This document shows, piece by piece, positions 1 through 8,277 of a stretch of DNA of 31,904 nt. The notes below the pieces were generated by a model that saw only the letters and a program-made list of their open reading frames with translations, did not search any database and was not told the origin of the DNA. The stretch spans positions 1 through 31,904 of the forward strand of contig JAAYGO010000212.1 in the NCBI GenBank assembly GCA_012727685.1. The letters are read 5' to 3'. The position numbers were made by a program, and so were the translations under genes. How positions within the stretch are numbered: position 1 is the stretch's first letter; each line of letters opens with the position of its first letter. Origin of the DNA: Bacillota bacterium. Lineage in GTDB: Bacteria; Bacillota; Dethiobacteria; DTU022.

Positions 1-16
1 AACGAACTACGTCCAT

Positions 17-73
17 GAGGAACCTCTGCCTCCTTCGGGGGGTATTCATTCTTAGGCGAATGTGAGGTTCCTC
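17..73 (+). other. Compact three-way-junction structured element
   Basis: A perfect 10-bp inverted repeat (GAGGAACCTC at 17-26, GAGGTTCCTC at 64-73) encloses two smaller stems. One is CCTCC/GGGGG at 29-33/37-41 with a UUC loop. The other is CATTC/GAATG at 47-51/58-62 with a TTAGGC loop. The GU pair in the second stem makes the plus-strand RNA fold better than the minus strand. It matches no riboswitch class that I recognise. On the minus strand, a GGAGG followed by ATG (14-16) could also begin a gene leaving the window at the left, but only five codons are visible. It may be a small RNA, a leader element or a mobile repeat. Confidence 0.3.
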
Positions 74-193
74 TTCTATTCCTATATGGAAATATCCTCC
101 ATAAACCTACGATAATTTTACACTAACTTGAAATAATTAGGATAGCGGGCTTCCACCGCCAAGCTTTCGCCCATGCCGGGCGCATAGAAAAGG

Positions 194-224
194 AACCGCC
201 GTTTTTTAGCTAAAAACGGCGGTT
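194..224 (-). terminator. Intrinsic terminator of the fumarase/malic enzyme operon
   Basis: A 13-bp stem, AACCGCCGTTTTT at 194-206 and AAAAACGGCGGTT at 212-224, has a 5-nt loop. It lies about 40 nt past the malic enzyme stop and is followed on the minus strand by CCTTTT, a short U-tract. Confidence 0.75.
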
Positions 225-265
225 ATATTAAGTCGCAGAATCATGTTGCTTTAAACAGTGCTAAT

Positions 266-1594
266 TTATTTCGGTGGTGCTGGAATGAATCCTTGATCCA
301 TCATTACTTTGGTGAGATTCTGCGAACGTTCAATCTTCTCTTTCGCCATGGCGAAGATCTCATCCCGGCTTAACTGCAGGCGGGCCACGCCTTCTTCAAT
401 CGCCTTCAGCGCTGTAGCGGTAGCCACCCGTGGGAAGACCTCCGACATATCCATGGTCGGTAAGATTTTTTCAGGGTCTTTCCCGCCGTTAGGGGCGCAG
501 GCAGCCAATTCTTCGGCAGCGGCGATGCACATGCCGTCGGTGATGGTTCTGGCCTGAACGTCTAACACTCCCCTGAATAAGGCCGGGAATCCGAGGGAGT
601 TGTTAACCTGGTTCGGGAAATCGGAGCGTCCGGTAGCCACGATGGCCGCCCCAGCCTCCTTGGCTTCCCACGGCCAGATCTCCGGATTGGGGTTGGCGCA
701 GGCAAACACAATGGCATCCTTGGCCATGGAGGCGATCCATTCCTTCTTCAGGGTGCCGGGACCGGGTTTGGAGAGGGCAATGACGGCGTCGGCTCCCTTA
801 AAGGCTTCCACCCCATCGAGGACCCCTGCACCATTGGTCTTCTGGCAAAGTTCCCATTTTAGCCGGTGCCCTTTCAAATCGTCGCGTCCCTTATGGAGGG
901 TACCCTTGCTGTCAATCAAAATCACTTTCTCCGGGTCGATCCCGGCGGCCATCAGCAGCCGTATCGTGCAGAGGTTGGCCGCTCCGGCCCCGTTCATTAC
1001 CAGCTTGATATCGCCAATCTTCTTTCCGACGATTTTGAGCGCATTGATCAACCCGGCCAGGTTCACCAGGGCGGTACCCTGCTGGTCGTCGTGCCAGACG
1101 GGAATTTCACACTCTTCCCGCAGGCGGTCCAGGATATCAAAGCACTTGGGGCTGGCTATATCCTCCAGGTTGATCCCGCCAAAGCTGGGTTGCAGCATTT
1201 TAACGAACTTAATGAGCTCTTCCGGATCCTTGGTATCAACACAGATGGGGAAAGCATCAACGCCGCCGAGATATTTAAATAGAAGCGCCTTGCCTTCCAT
1301 GACCGGCATGCTCGCTTCGGGCCCGATGTCACCCAGCCCAAGCACCCTGGTCCCGTCGGAGACTACAGCCACAAAATTGCCCTTGTTCGTATATTTATAT
1401 ACATCGTCTTTATTGGCGGCGATCGCCTTGCAAGGGGCCGCCACCCCTGGAGAATACCAGATCGCAAAATCATCAATCCCCCGCACGCAGCTTTTCAAGG
1501 CTACTTCAACCTTGCCGCGATAAAAGGGGTGCAGCTTTAAGGCATCCTCAGCCGGCTTATTCGCTTTGGCCAGCAAATCGTCTTTATTTGTCAT
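266..1594 (-). CDS. NAD(P)-dependent malic enzyme (short, decarboxylating form)
   Basis: Oxidative decarboxylation of malate to pyruvate and CO2, in the cytoplasm. The 442 residues match the short bacterial malic enzyme core, without the phosphotransacetylase-like tail of long MaeB proteins. Visible landmarks: Tyr47 in FAIWYSPGVAAPC, Lys102 in MEGKALLFK (catalytic Tyr/Lys pair), the metal-binding acids E144-D145 in NLEDIASPKCF, VWHDDQQGTA at 165-174, and a Rossmann GAGAAN at 201-206. The ATG has a strong ribosome binding site (AAGGAAGGAG). It is the last gene after fumarase alpha and beta, 33 bp from the beta gene, so the operon would convert fumarate to malate to pyruvate. The choice between NAD and NADP cannot be made by eye. 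Confidence 0.95.
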   Translation of the reverse strand: MTNKDDLLAKANKPAEDALKLHPFYRGKVEVALKSCVRGIDDFAIWYSPGVAAPCKAIAANKDDVYKYTNKGNFVAVVSDGTRVLGLGDIGPEASMPVMEGKALLFKYLGGVDAFPICVDTKDPEELIKFVKMLQPSFGGINLEDIASPKCFDILDRLREECEIPVWHDDQQGTALVNLAGLINALKIVGKKIGDIKLVMNGAGAANLCTIRLLMAAGIDPEKVILIDSKGTLHKGRDDLKGHRLKWELCQKTNGAGVLDGVEAFKGADAVIALSKPGPGTLKKEWIASMAKDAIVFACANPNPEIWPWEAKEAGAAIVATGRSDFPNQVNNSLGFPALFRGVLDVQARTITDGMCIAAAEELAACAPNGGKDPEKILPTMDMSEVFPRVATATALKAIEEGVARLQLSRDEIFAMAKEKIERSQNLTKVMMDQGFIPAPPK

Positions 1595-1627
1595 TCTTTG
1601 TCCACTCCTTCCTTGATTTGGTGATGA

Positions 1628-2179
1628 TTACCTGGCGTAAGCCTTGACTCCTTCTTCATAAAGGTCATTGCCGTAAGCGTCATTGATCACTGTGGCGGGG
1701 AAATCTTTCACTTCCAGCCGGTAGATGGCTTCGGCCCCCAGCTCGGGGTAAGCGACCACTTCACTCTTGAGCACCCTTTTTGACAGGAGCGCCCCGGCTC
1801 CCCCCACGGCAGCGAGATAAACCCCTTTAAATTTCTGCAGTGCTTCCTTGACCGCCGCATTGCGGAAGCCTTTACCAATGCACGCCTTAAGGCCGTGCTC
1901 CAAGATCAGAGGGGTATAGGCATCCATGCGGCCGCTGGTCGTCGGGCCGGCAGAGCCGATGGCCTGTCCCGGTTTCGCCGGTGTCGGTCCCACGTAATAG
2001 ATGATCTGGCCTTTTAAATCTATTGGCAGCGGCTGGCCGGCCTTGATTAGTTCGGCCATTTTTTTATGGGCGGCGTCCCGGGCGGTATAGATCACACCGC
2101 TAATCAGGACATTATCGCCTGCTTTCAACTGGAGCACATCGTTATCGCTAAGAGGAGCACTTAAACGTTTAATCTCCAC
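1628..2179 (-). CDS. Fumarate hydratase class I, beta (C-terminal) subunit
   Basis: The C-terminal subunit of the two-subunit iron-sulfur fumarase / L(+)-tartrate dehydratase family, which interconverts fumarate and malate. Seen: GDNVLISGVIYTARDAAHKK, YYVGPTPAKPGQAIGSAGPT and TTSGRMD, typical of the swivelling beta domain, and the C-terminal NDAYGNDLYEEG. I chose the GTG at 2177-2179 (product VEIKRLSAPL, 183 residues) because AAGGAGG at 2187-2193 lies 7 nt upstream. A longer reading to 2254 would overlap the alpha gene and has no such site. The neighbour upstream is the alpha subunit (43 bp gap); downstream is malic enzyme. Tartrate dehydratase is the alternative reading, but the malic enzyme neighbour favours fumarase. 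Confidence 0.92.
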   Translation of the reverse strand: MEIKRLSAPLSDNDVLQLKAGDNVLISGVIYTARDAAHKKMAELIKAGQPLPIDLKGQIIYYVGPTPAKPGQAIGSAGPTTSGRMDAYTPLILEHGLKACIGKGFRNAAVKEALQKFKGVYLAAVGGAGALLSKRVLKSEVVAYPELGAEAIYRLEVKDFPATVINDAYGNDLYEEGVKAYAR

Positions 2180-2222
2180 GGGAAAACCTCCTTCAACCAA
2201 ACTGAGATAGTTTTTTTTAAGC

Positions 2223-3068
2223 CTAAATAACGCGTTCCACATGGCGGGCCACATGGCAGTTAATGTTTACTGCCGCCGGCATGCTTGCAATATGAGCCGG
2301 ATAGGTTTCAATGTGCACTGCCAGGGCGGTCACACGCCCGCCAAAGCCCTGCGGTCCAATACCCAGATCGTTGATCTTTTTGAGGATTTTTTGCTCCAGG
2401 TCGGCATAGAATGGATCCGGGTTGGGCTGCCCCAGGGGCCTTAACAGCGCTTTTTTAGCCAGCACCGCCACCTTGTCAAAGGTGCCGCCGATGGCCACGC
2501 CAACCACGATGGGCGGGCAGGGATTGGCCCCTGACGCTTTAACGTGGTTCACGACGAAATCAACAACGCCTTCCACGCCATCGGACGGCTTGAGCATTTT
2601 CACGGCGCTCATATTTTCGCTGCCGCCGCCCTTGGGCGCGAAAATAATTTTCACCTTGTCCCCGGGAACAATGGAGGTATAAACAACGGCAGGGGTATTG
2701 TCACCGGTATTCACCCTGTTCAGCGGATCTTTGACGATTGACTTCCGCAGATAACCCTCGGTGTAGCCTTTGCGCACCCCTGCATTGATTGCATCTTCGA
2801 GGGAGCCTTCCCCGGCCAGGTAAGCATCCTTGCCCCACTCCACGAAAAAGACCGCAAATCCCGTATCCTGGCAAACCGGAATCTTTTCGTTGCGCGCGAT
2901 CTCCAGGTTTTCGAGAAGCTGCCGCAACACCTCTTTACCCGTGGGCGACTCCTCTCGTTCCAGCGCTTTTTGCAAAGCGTTAACCACGTCATCCCCCAGG
3001 TAGAGGTTTGCCTCCTCACACATCTCCGCCACTACGTTGATTATTGTTTCCGCTTTAACTTCCCGCAA
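2223..3068 (-). CDS. Fumarate hydratase class I, alpha (N-terminal) subunit
   Basis: The catalytic [4Fe-4S] subunit of class I fumarase. It has 281 residues, normal for the split-subunit form. The three conserved cysteines expected to bind the cluster are C66 (PVCQDTG), C184 (ASGANPCPP) and C271 (INCHVARH). GGGSENMS near 148-154 and GFGGRVTALAVHIE near 241-254 are family signatures. The start is a TTG with only a weak ribosome binding site, so the exact N-terminus is uncertain, but MREVKAETI matches the usual beginning of the family. It is the first gene of the operon with the beta subunit and malic enzyme. No convincing promoter was identified upstream. Confidence 0.93.
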   Translation of the reverse strand: MREVKAETIINVVAEMCEEANLYLGDDVVNALQKALEREESPTGKEVLRQLLENLEIARNEKIPVCQDTGFAVFFVEWGKDAYLAGEGSLEDAINAGVRKGYTEGYLRKSIVKDPLNRVNTGDNTPAVVYTSIVPGDKVKIIFAPKGGGSENMSAVKMLKPSDGVEGVVDFVVNHVKASGANPCPPIVVGVAIGGTFDKVAVLAKKALLRPLGQPNPDPFYADLEQKILKKINDLGIGPQGFGGRVTALAVHIETYPAHIASMPAAVNINCHVARHVERVI

Positions 3069-3868
3069 CTCTTATCGCCCCCATCATGCTAAAATTTTAA
3101 TAATACCATTTAAACCGCCCGTTAAAAGAGACGGTTTCCCAACAGTCATGCAATTCATGTACCGGCTTGCCGGTTTATTACGGCATCCGAAAAAATGTTT
3201 TGGGCTGCGCCTTCCTTTTGGGTTCTGCAACTCTGACTAAATTATTAATGCAAATGCCGTGCCAACTTCTGCAAAGCCTGGCTGACATGATGCGGTCGTG
3301 CAGCTATAAATTTTTTGCTTTGAGCGCATTAGAAGGGTAATCGCTCATTTTGAAAATAACAATATGAAAGGTTATTTCAGCTTGTCACCGCTACTATTAA
3401 TAACTGGCTGGCACGCCAGGAATATCTTCTTATGATTTCACGTTCCACTTAAAAATTCCTTTATTTATTAATTTATAATTAAGCTTTACATATCATATCA
3501 TATTAAAAGTTTTATCTACCATAGACGAAGGCCTCATTATTTGCTAAAATTATAATGTCAGGGCCAAATCGATTTCGGATTGCGTATTTAGACCGGTAGA
3601 TTCGTTCCGGCCATCCATATCTCTGCTGGCCGGCCATCATTTAAGAAACGAAAACCACGTTCATAGAGAAAGATACAGATTATCAAATAATGCAGAATAG
3701 AAAAATAGAGCATGTTTTTATGGTATGAAATTTGCAGGATCAAACTTATACATATAGTTAAGTTGCCGACCATTTTACTTACTCCTGTTTGAAAATGCAG
3801 CGTAAACGCAGTATCCAGATAATAGACAATAATAGAAATCTGGATATCAAGAAAGGTATGAGGAAAGA
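3069..3868. other. AT-rich intergenic region without a supported gene
   Basis: About 800 bases between the divergent fumarase and CoA-transferase regions. I see no coding frame with a ribosome binding site and recognisable product. It holds small inverted repeats (ACCGG/CCGGT near 3161-3174, CTGGC/GCCAG near 3409-3420, and a CCGGCCAT/TGGCCGG pair near 3608-3634). Its base composition is more AT-rich than its neighbours. It may hold promoters for both sides, or be the remnant of a lost gene. Confidence 0.5.
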
Positions 3869-4697
3869 ATGTTCGGGTTGTCCAAAATTAGGACGGCTGC
3901 AGAAGCCGCCATGGCCATCAGAGATGGGGCAGCCATCGGCATATGCACACTTGGATTGGCTGGATGGCCAGAAGAAGTAGCCCGAGCAATCGAGAAGCGC
4001 TTTATTAGAATCAGGAAAACCCCGAAATTTGACCATCGCATCCAGTTCCGCACCGGAGATCTAGGGATTACTCGCTTAGGATTCCAGGACCTTGTAAAAA
4101 GGTGGATTGCCGGGCATATGGGGCAGGCACCGGAAATGAGGAAACTGGCTTACAAAGCAGAGGCCATTGAGCATCAAGCCCAGCACGACCATTACGACGG
4201 CGGCGTTGATCTGGCTATTCTGGGCATAGCCCAGGCGGACAGCGAGGGCAATATCAATGTCACCAAATTTAGCAACCGGCTAATCGGTTGCGGCGGTTTT
4301 ATCAACATCAGCCGGAACGCCAATAAAATGGTTTTTTGCGGCACCTTTACCGCCGGAAACCTCGAGGTCGCCGTTGAGAATGGCAAATTAGATATCCGAG
4401 AGGAAAGAAAAGTAAAAAAATCGGTCGAACAGGTTGACCAGGTTACTTACGGAGACAAATATGCGCGAAAAGTAAAGCAGCCAGCGGTTTACGTTACCGA
4501 AAAGGCTGTTTTTTCTTGGCAGCCGGAAGGGCTTGTATGATGAAATTACTTCCGGCATTGACCTGGAAGGAGATGTCCTGGCTCAAATGGAATTTCAACC
4601 AAGAAACACGCCCAATCTAAAGACCATGCCCGCTCAACTCTTCAACACGGAGTGGGGTCAGCTCCGGCGAATTGTCCAGAATAAACACCAGTTATGA
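3869..4697 (+). pseudogene. Acyl-CoA:acetate (YdiF/PCT-type) CoA-transferase, internally deleted and frameshifted
   Basis: The first ~100 codons resemble the start of a fused alpha-beta CoA-transferase (AAMAIRDGAAIGI, GWPEEVARAIEKRF, DLVKRWIAGHMGQAPEM). The reading then jumps at about residue 97 directly to the distal part (DHYDGGVDLAILGIAQADSE, CGGFINISRNANK, VFCGTFTAGNLEV, VKKSVEQVDQVTYG). The middle, including the segment that carries the catalytic glutamate in this family, is absent. The frame stops at TGA 4538-4540. Shifting by one base at about 4537 restores the expected tail (DEITSGIDLEGDVLAQMEF ...) to TGA 4695-4697. Intact relatives have about 520 residues; here about 275 codons remain. 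It lies just upstream of the acyl-CoA dehydrogenase/hydratase fusion, consistent with a former fatty-acid activation gene. Loss of function is inferred. Confidence 0.82.
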
Positions 4698-4755
4698 TCT
4701 GCAGCAAGTCGCCGGTTAATTATTATATTTATTTTACAAGAAAGGAGTTTTTAGC

Positions 4756-6798
4756 ATGAGCCAAAAGTTCAAGGTTGGTGTAGTAGGGGCTGGAAACATG
4801 GGAAGCGGTATCGCCCAGAAGCTGGCCCAAGAGGGTTTTTCCGTGGTTATGGTAGATACCAAGGATGAGTTTGTGGAACGCGGCTTCAAAAATATCCGCG
4901 CAACCCTGGATGAAGGGGTGAAGCGCAACATCTTTACCCCGGAGAAGGTGGAGGGGATTCTCGGCCGCATCCAGGGGACCACAGACTTAAATGCCGTCAA
5001 AGATTGCGACCTGGTAATCGAAGCGATCTTTGAAGACGAGAAGATCAAAGGAGAGCTTTTCGCCAAGTTGGACCAGATTTGCGATCCGAAGACGATTTTT
5101 GCCACTAACACCTCCAGTTTCTATGTGGGCAACCTTGCTAAATGGACCAAGCGCCCCGATCGCTTTGTGGGCACCCACTACTTCTTCCACCCTGCCAAGA
5201 ACCGCCTGGTGGAAATTATCTCGCACGAGGGGACCAGCGAAGAGACCAAGGAGAAAGTTTTGCAGATCGCCAATCTGCACGGCAAGACTCCCATTGTCGT
5301 GAAGGATTCGCCGGGATTCAGTGTCAACCGCATCTTTATCCCCTGGTATGTGGAAGCGATCCGCATCATCGAAGAGGGGCTGGCCAATGTTCCCACCGTC
5401 AACGAGGCGACCAAGCGTGCCTTCGGCATCGGGCTCGGTCTCTTCGATCTTTGGAACATGTCAGGCGGAACCGTGATCGGCCTGCATGGAGCCCGGACTC
5501 TCGGAAAAGAACTTGGCAATTTCTATGCGCCGCCCGAACTGCTGCGCCACCAGGTGGAAGACTTAAAGCAGGACTTCAGCCTGGAAGGTGAAATCGACGA
5601 AAGCAAAATGGATCTTATCGCCGAGCGCCTCTATGCCGTGGCCATGGCCGTTGCCGCAGCCCAGGTGGACGAAGGGGTGGCCACTAAAGAAGATGTGGAC
5701 CGGGGCACCAAGATTGGCCTGGCCTGGCGCCAGGGACCCTTTGAGCTGATGAACAGCATGGGGATTGAGAAAGCCTACCAGATGGTGAAAAAGCTGACCG
5801 AACGCCACCCGGACTTCAAGATGCCCAAGCTGTTGGAAGAGCAGTATAAAAAAGGCGAACCCTTCACCTTCAACTATGTTGACCTTGAAATAGTGGGTGA
5901 TCTGGCTTACATCACTGTTAACCGTCCCGAAGCGATGAACGCGCTCAACCCGACTGTTGTCGACCAGCTGGAACAGAAATTTGACGAAGCCGAGAGTAAC
6001 CCCGCCGTTAAGGCAATCGTAATCCGCGGTAAAGGAAAAGCCTTTATCGCCGGCGCAGATATTAAGTGGTTTGTTAAAAACATCAAGGAGAACACCCTTG
6101 ATAAGACCTATGCCTTTACCCGCAAAGGACAAGATTTACTGCTGCGCTTTGAAAATTCCCCGAAGATGACCATCGCCTTGCTTGACGGGCTCTCCCTCGG
6201 CGGGGGCAGTGAAGTGGCCCTGGCCTGCCAGGCCATCGTCTCCACGCCGAACGGCTCTTTCGGCCTCCCTGAGACCGGGATCGGCATTTTCCCCGGCCTG
6301 GGCGGCATGATCCGCCTGGCACGGCACCTCGGCACTGACCTGGCCAAGTATTTTGTGTTTACGGGCGAATGGATTAAGGCAGAAGATGCTTATGCCATGG
6401 GTCTCGTAACCAAACTGGTGGAACGGACGGAAGTTGATAAAGCCATTGCCGAAGTAGTGGCCGCAGGGAAATTTGACAAATACCGCCCGCGCGAGATTCC
6501 CGCTAAATTCGCGGAAGCCAAGGCTGCTTTTTCACCGGAAAACGTGGCGCGGCTGTTGAGAGGAGAACCGCCGCAGGGCGTTGACCCGGCCTTTGCCGAA
6601 AAACTGGTCAAAATCGTGTCGAAAAAAGCCCCCATTGCACTGCGCATGGCTCATGAACTGATGGACGCTCAGGCGAAGGTTTCCATTGAAAAGGCCATTG
6701 ATCTTGAGCTGGAGCGGCTCTATGATATCTTCTCCACCGAGGACGCTCTGGCCGGGCTGCAATCGCCGGGACGCCCGCCGCAATTCAAGGGCAAATAG
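4756..6798 (+). CDS. 3-hydroxyacyl-CoA dehydrogenase / enoyl-CoA hydratase fusion
   Basis: A bifunctional acyl-CoA enzyme of 680 residues. The N-terminal half is the NAD-dependent dehydrogenase: Rossmann GAGNMG at 11-16, GTHYFFHP with the likely catalytic His141, E153 in LVEII, and DSPGFSVNRI at about 184-193. The C-terminal half, from about residue 375, is a crotonase: GKAFIAGADIKWF, GLSLGGGSEVALAC and GLPETGIGIFPGLGG, which retain both glutamates expected for hydration and the oxyanion-hole backbone. The order is dehydrogenase-hydratase, the reverse of FadB, and resembles fused enzymes known from archaea. ATG has a good AAAGGAG site. It should interconvert enoyl-CoA and 3-oxoacyl-CoA, probably short chain (crotonyl/acetoacetyl), with the thiolase-like gene downstream finishing the cycle. 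Confidence 0.93.
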   Translation: MSQKFKVGVVGAGNMGSGIAQKLAQEGFSVVMVDTKDEFVERGFKNIRATLDEGVKRNIFTPEKVEGILGRIQGTTDLNAVKDCDLVIEAIFEDEKIKGELFAKLDQICDPKTIFATNTSSFYVGNLAKWTKRPDRFVGTHYFFHPAKNRLVEIISHEGTSEETKEKVLQIANLHGKTPIVVKDSPGFSVNRIFIPWYVEAIRIIEEGLANVPTVNEATKRAFGIGLGLFDLWNMSGGTVIGLHGARTLGKELGNFYAPPELLRHQVEDLKQDFSLEGEIDESKMDLIAERLYAVAMAVAAAQVDEGVATKEDVDRGTKIGLAWRQGPFELMNSMGIEKAYQMVKKLTERHPDFKMPKLLEEQYKKGEPFTFNYVDLEIVGDLAYITVNRPEAMNALNPTVVDQLEQKFDEAESNPAVKAIVIRGKGKAFIAGADIKWFVKNIKENTLDKTYAFTRKGQDLLLRFENSPKMTIALLDGLSLGGGSEVALACQAIVSTPNGSFGLPETGIGIFPGLGGMIRLARHLGTDLAKYFVFTGEWIKAEDAYAMGLVTKLVERTEVDKAIAEVVAAGKFDKYRPREIPAKFAEAKAAFSPENVARLLRGEPPQGVDPAFAEKLVKIVSKKAPIALRMAHELMDAQAKVSIEKAIDLELERLYDIFSTEDALAGLQSPGRPPQFKGK

Positions 6799-6840
6799 AG
6801 TAGTTGAAAAAGTGAACATTTAGACACCAGGAAAAAACAA

Positions 6841-6901
6841 AGGGGCAAGCATACACAGGGGCAGGTCCGACCCGGCCTTGCCCCTGGTGAGCCCCTGGTG
6901 A
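6841..6901 (+). promoter_or_regulatory. Alternative hairpins and tandem repeat ahead of the thiolase-like gene
   Basis: AGGGGCAAG (6841-6849) can pair with CTTGCCCCT (6877-6885). CAGGGGC (6856-6862) can pair with either GCCCCTG at 6880-6886 or the copy at 6891-6897, so the stems exclude each other. GCCCCTGGTGA is repeated in tandem (6880-6890, 6891-6901). The second copy runs up to the AAAGGAG ribosome binding site. No U-tract follows, so translation control or mRNA processing is more likely than termination. Confidence 0.4.
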
Positions 6902-6914
6902 AAGGAGAACAAGA

Positions 6915-8108
6915 ATGTTAACCAAAGCCTATATTCCCTACCGAGGATATTACAGCACCCCGTTTTGTAAATGGCAGGGCAGCTTAGCCAATGAAAATGC
7001 TATTGAACTGGGAGCCCAGACCAGCAAGCGCTGGTTTGAAAGCAAAGGCATAGACCAGAAAAAGGAAATCGAATATCTCTACCTGGGGATCACGGTTGGA
7101 CAGCACCGCGTCTTTTTCGGATCGACCTGGGCCGCTTTTCTGATGGGCGCTCCCGATATTCCCGGCATGACCATCATGCAGGCCTGTTCCACCTGCACCA
7201 CCACGGTTTTTAACGCCTGTTCCGCAGTGGAAACGGGCAATGTGGAAACGGCCTATTGCCTATTAGTGGACCGCTGCTCCAACTCGCCGCACACCGTCTG
7301 GCCCAACCCGATGGGCCCCGGCGGCGAGGTCATCCACGAAAACTGGTTCATGGACAACGTGGCAGCCGATCCCTCCACCGGCTTTGGCATGCTGATAACG
7401 GCGGAGAATGTGGCCAAAGAAAACGGCTTTACCCGCGAGCAGGCCGATGAACTGGTCTGGATCCGTTATGAGCAGTATGCCCAGGCCCTGGCCAATGACC
7501 GTGCTTTCCAGAAGCGCTACATGTTTCCCGTAGAAGTGAAGGTCTCCCGCAAGGAAACCAGGTTGATTGATGCCGATGAGGGCGTAACGGCCACTTCAAA
7601 AGAGGCGCTGGCCCGCTTGCGTCCCGTGGCCGAGGGCGGCATCCACACCTTTGGCGCGCAGACCCACCCCGCTGACGGCAACGCCGGGATCATCGTCACC
7701 ACCAAAGAGCGCGCCAAAGCGCTTAGCGCAGACCCCAACATTCCGATCCAGGTTGTCTCCTACGGCTTTGCCCGGACGAAAAAGGCGTTCATGCCCATGG
7801 CCCCGGCACCGGCGGCCCGGATGGCGATGGAGCGTGCAGGCGTGACCGTGAAGGACATGGTCTCGATCAAGAACCACAACCCGTTTATTGCCAACGACTT
7901 ATACCTGGCCAAAGATCTGGGGATCGATCCCGCTTCCATCAACAACTACGGCAGCTCATTGGTCTACGGCCACCCGCAGGCACCCACAGTGGCCCGGCTC
8001 CTGATCGAAGCGATCGAAGAGGCTGTCATTAAAGGTGGCGGATACGCCCTGGTCTCCGGCTGCGCAGCCGGAGATACGGCAGCCGCCCTGGTGGTTAAAG
8101 TCGGTTAA
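6915..8108 (+). CDS. Divergent thiolase (acetyl-CoA acetyltransferase family)
   Basis: A 397-residue thiolase-fold protein, probably cleaving a 3-oxoacyl-CoA with CoA. The active-site pieces are present in altered form: nucleophile Cys91 in MQACSTCTT (classical thiolases have CGSG or CASG), N320-H321-N322 in place of NEAFA, His353 in YGHPQAPTVAR (classical GHPxGxTG), and Cys383 in SGCAAGDTAAAL (classical CxGGG). The length fits the family. ATG follows AAAGGAG closely. The distance of 116 bp from the fusion gene and the same orientation suggest one transcription unit. A classical thiolase is encoded separately at 26382-27560, so this one may serve another chain length or run in the synthetic direction. 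Substrate not determinable. Confidence 0.85.
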   Translation: MLTKAYIPYRGYYSTPFCKWQGSLANENAIELGAQTSKRWFESKGIDQKKEIEYLYLGITVGQHRVFFGSTWAAFLMGAPDIPGMTIMQACSTCTTTVFNACSAVETGNVETAYCLLVDRCSNSPHTVWPNPMGPGGEVIHENWFMDNVAADPSTGFGMLITAENVAKENGFTREQADELVWIRYEQYAQALANDRAFQKRYMFPVEVKVSRKETRLIDADEGVTATSKEALARLRPVAEGGIHTFGAQTHPADGNAGIIVTTKERAKALSADPNIPIQVVSYGFARTKKAFMPMAPAPAARMAMERAGVTVKDMVSIKNHNPFIANDLYLAKDLGIDPASINNYGSSLVYGHPQAPTVARLLIEAIEEAVIKGGGYALVSGCAAGDTAAALVVKVG

Positions 8109-8128
8109 GTGATTGGACTGCTTCACGT

Positions 8129-8173
8129 GCGGGAGATACTGCCGGGCTTTAGAAACCGGCCGTATCTCCCCGC
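8129..8173 (+). terminator. Strong hairpin after the acyl-CoA operon
   Basis: GCGGGAGATAC (8129-8139) pairs with GTATCTCCCCGC (8162-8173) with one bulge, and an inner GCCGG/CCGGC extends it. It sits just after the thiolase-like stop. It lacks a clear U-tract, so it may stop transcription weakly or protect the 3' end. Confidence 0.5.
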
Positions 8174-8277
8174 ATAATCTTGGAGAGCCCATAATATTAC
8201 TTTAAAAGCGGCAAACATGGTCCACTTAGCCGTAGGGGTTTAATGGCGCTTGGAAGAAAATGTGAAAGGGTGATAGA

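Noticed and set aside
600..1523. A 307-codon open frame opposite the malic enzyme gene
   Set aside because: Antisense shadow of a clear, conserved gene; no ribosome site and no family likeness.
3279..3293. A possible sigma-54 -24/-12 box (TGG-N10-GC spacing)
   Set aside because: Only the GG and GC spacing fits; it is nearly 600 bp from the nearest plus-strand gene and no activator gene is present.
3588..3773. A 61-codon hydrophobic open frame in the AT-rich gap
   Set aside because: No ribosome binding site or recognisable pattern; expected by chance in AT-rich DNA.
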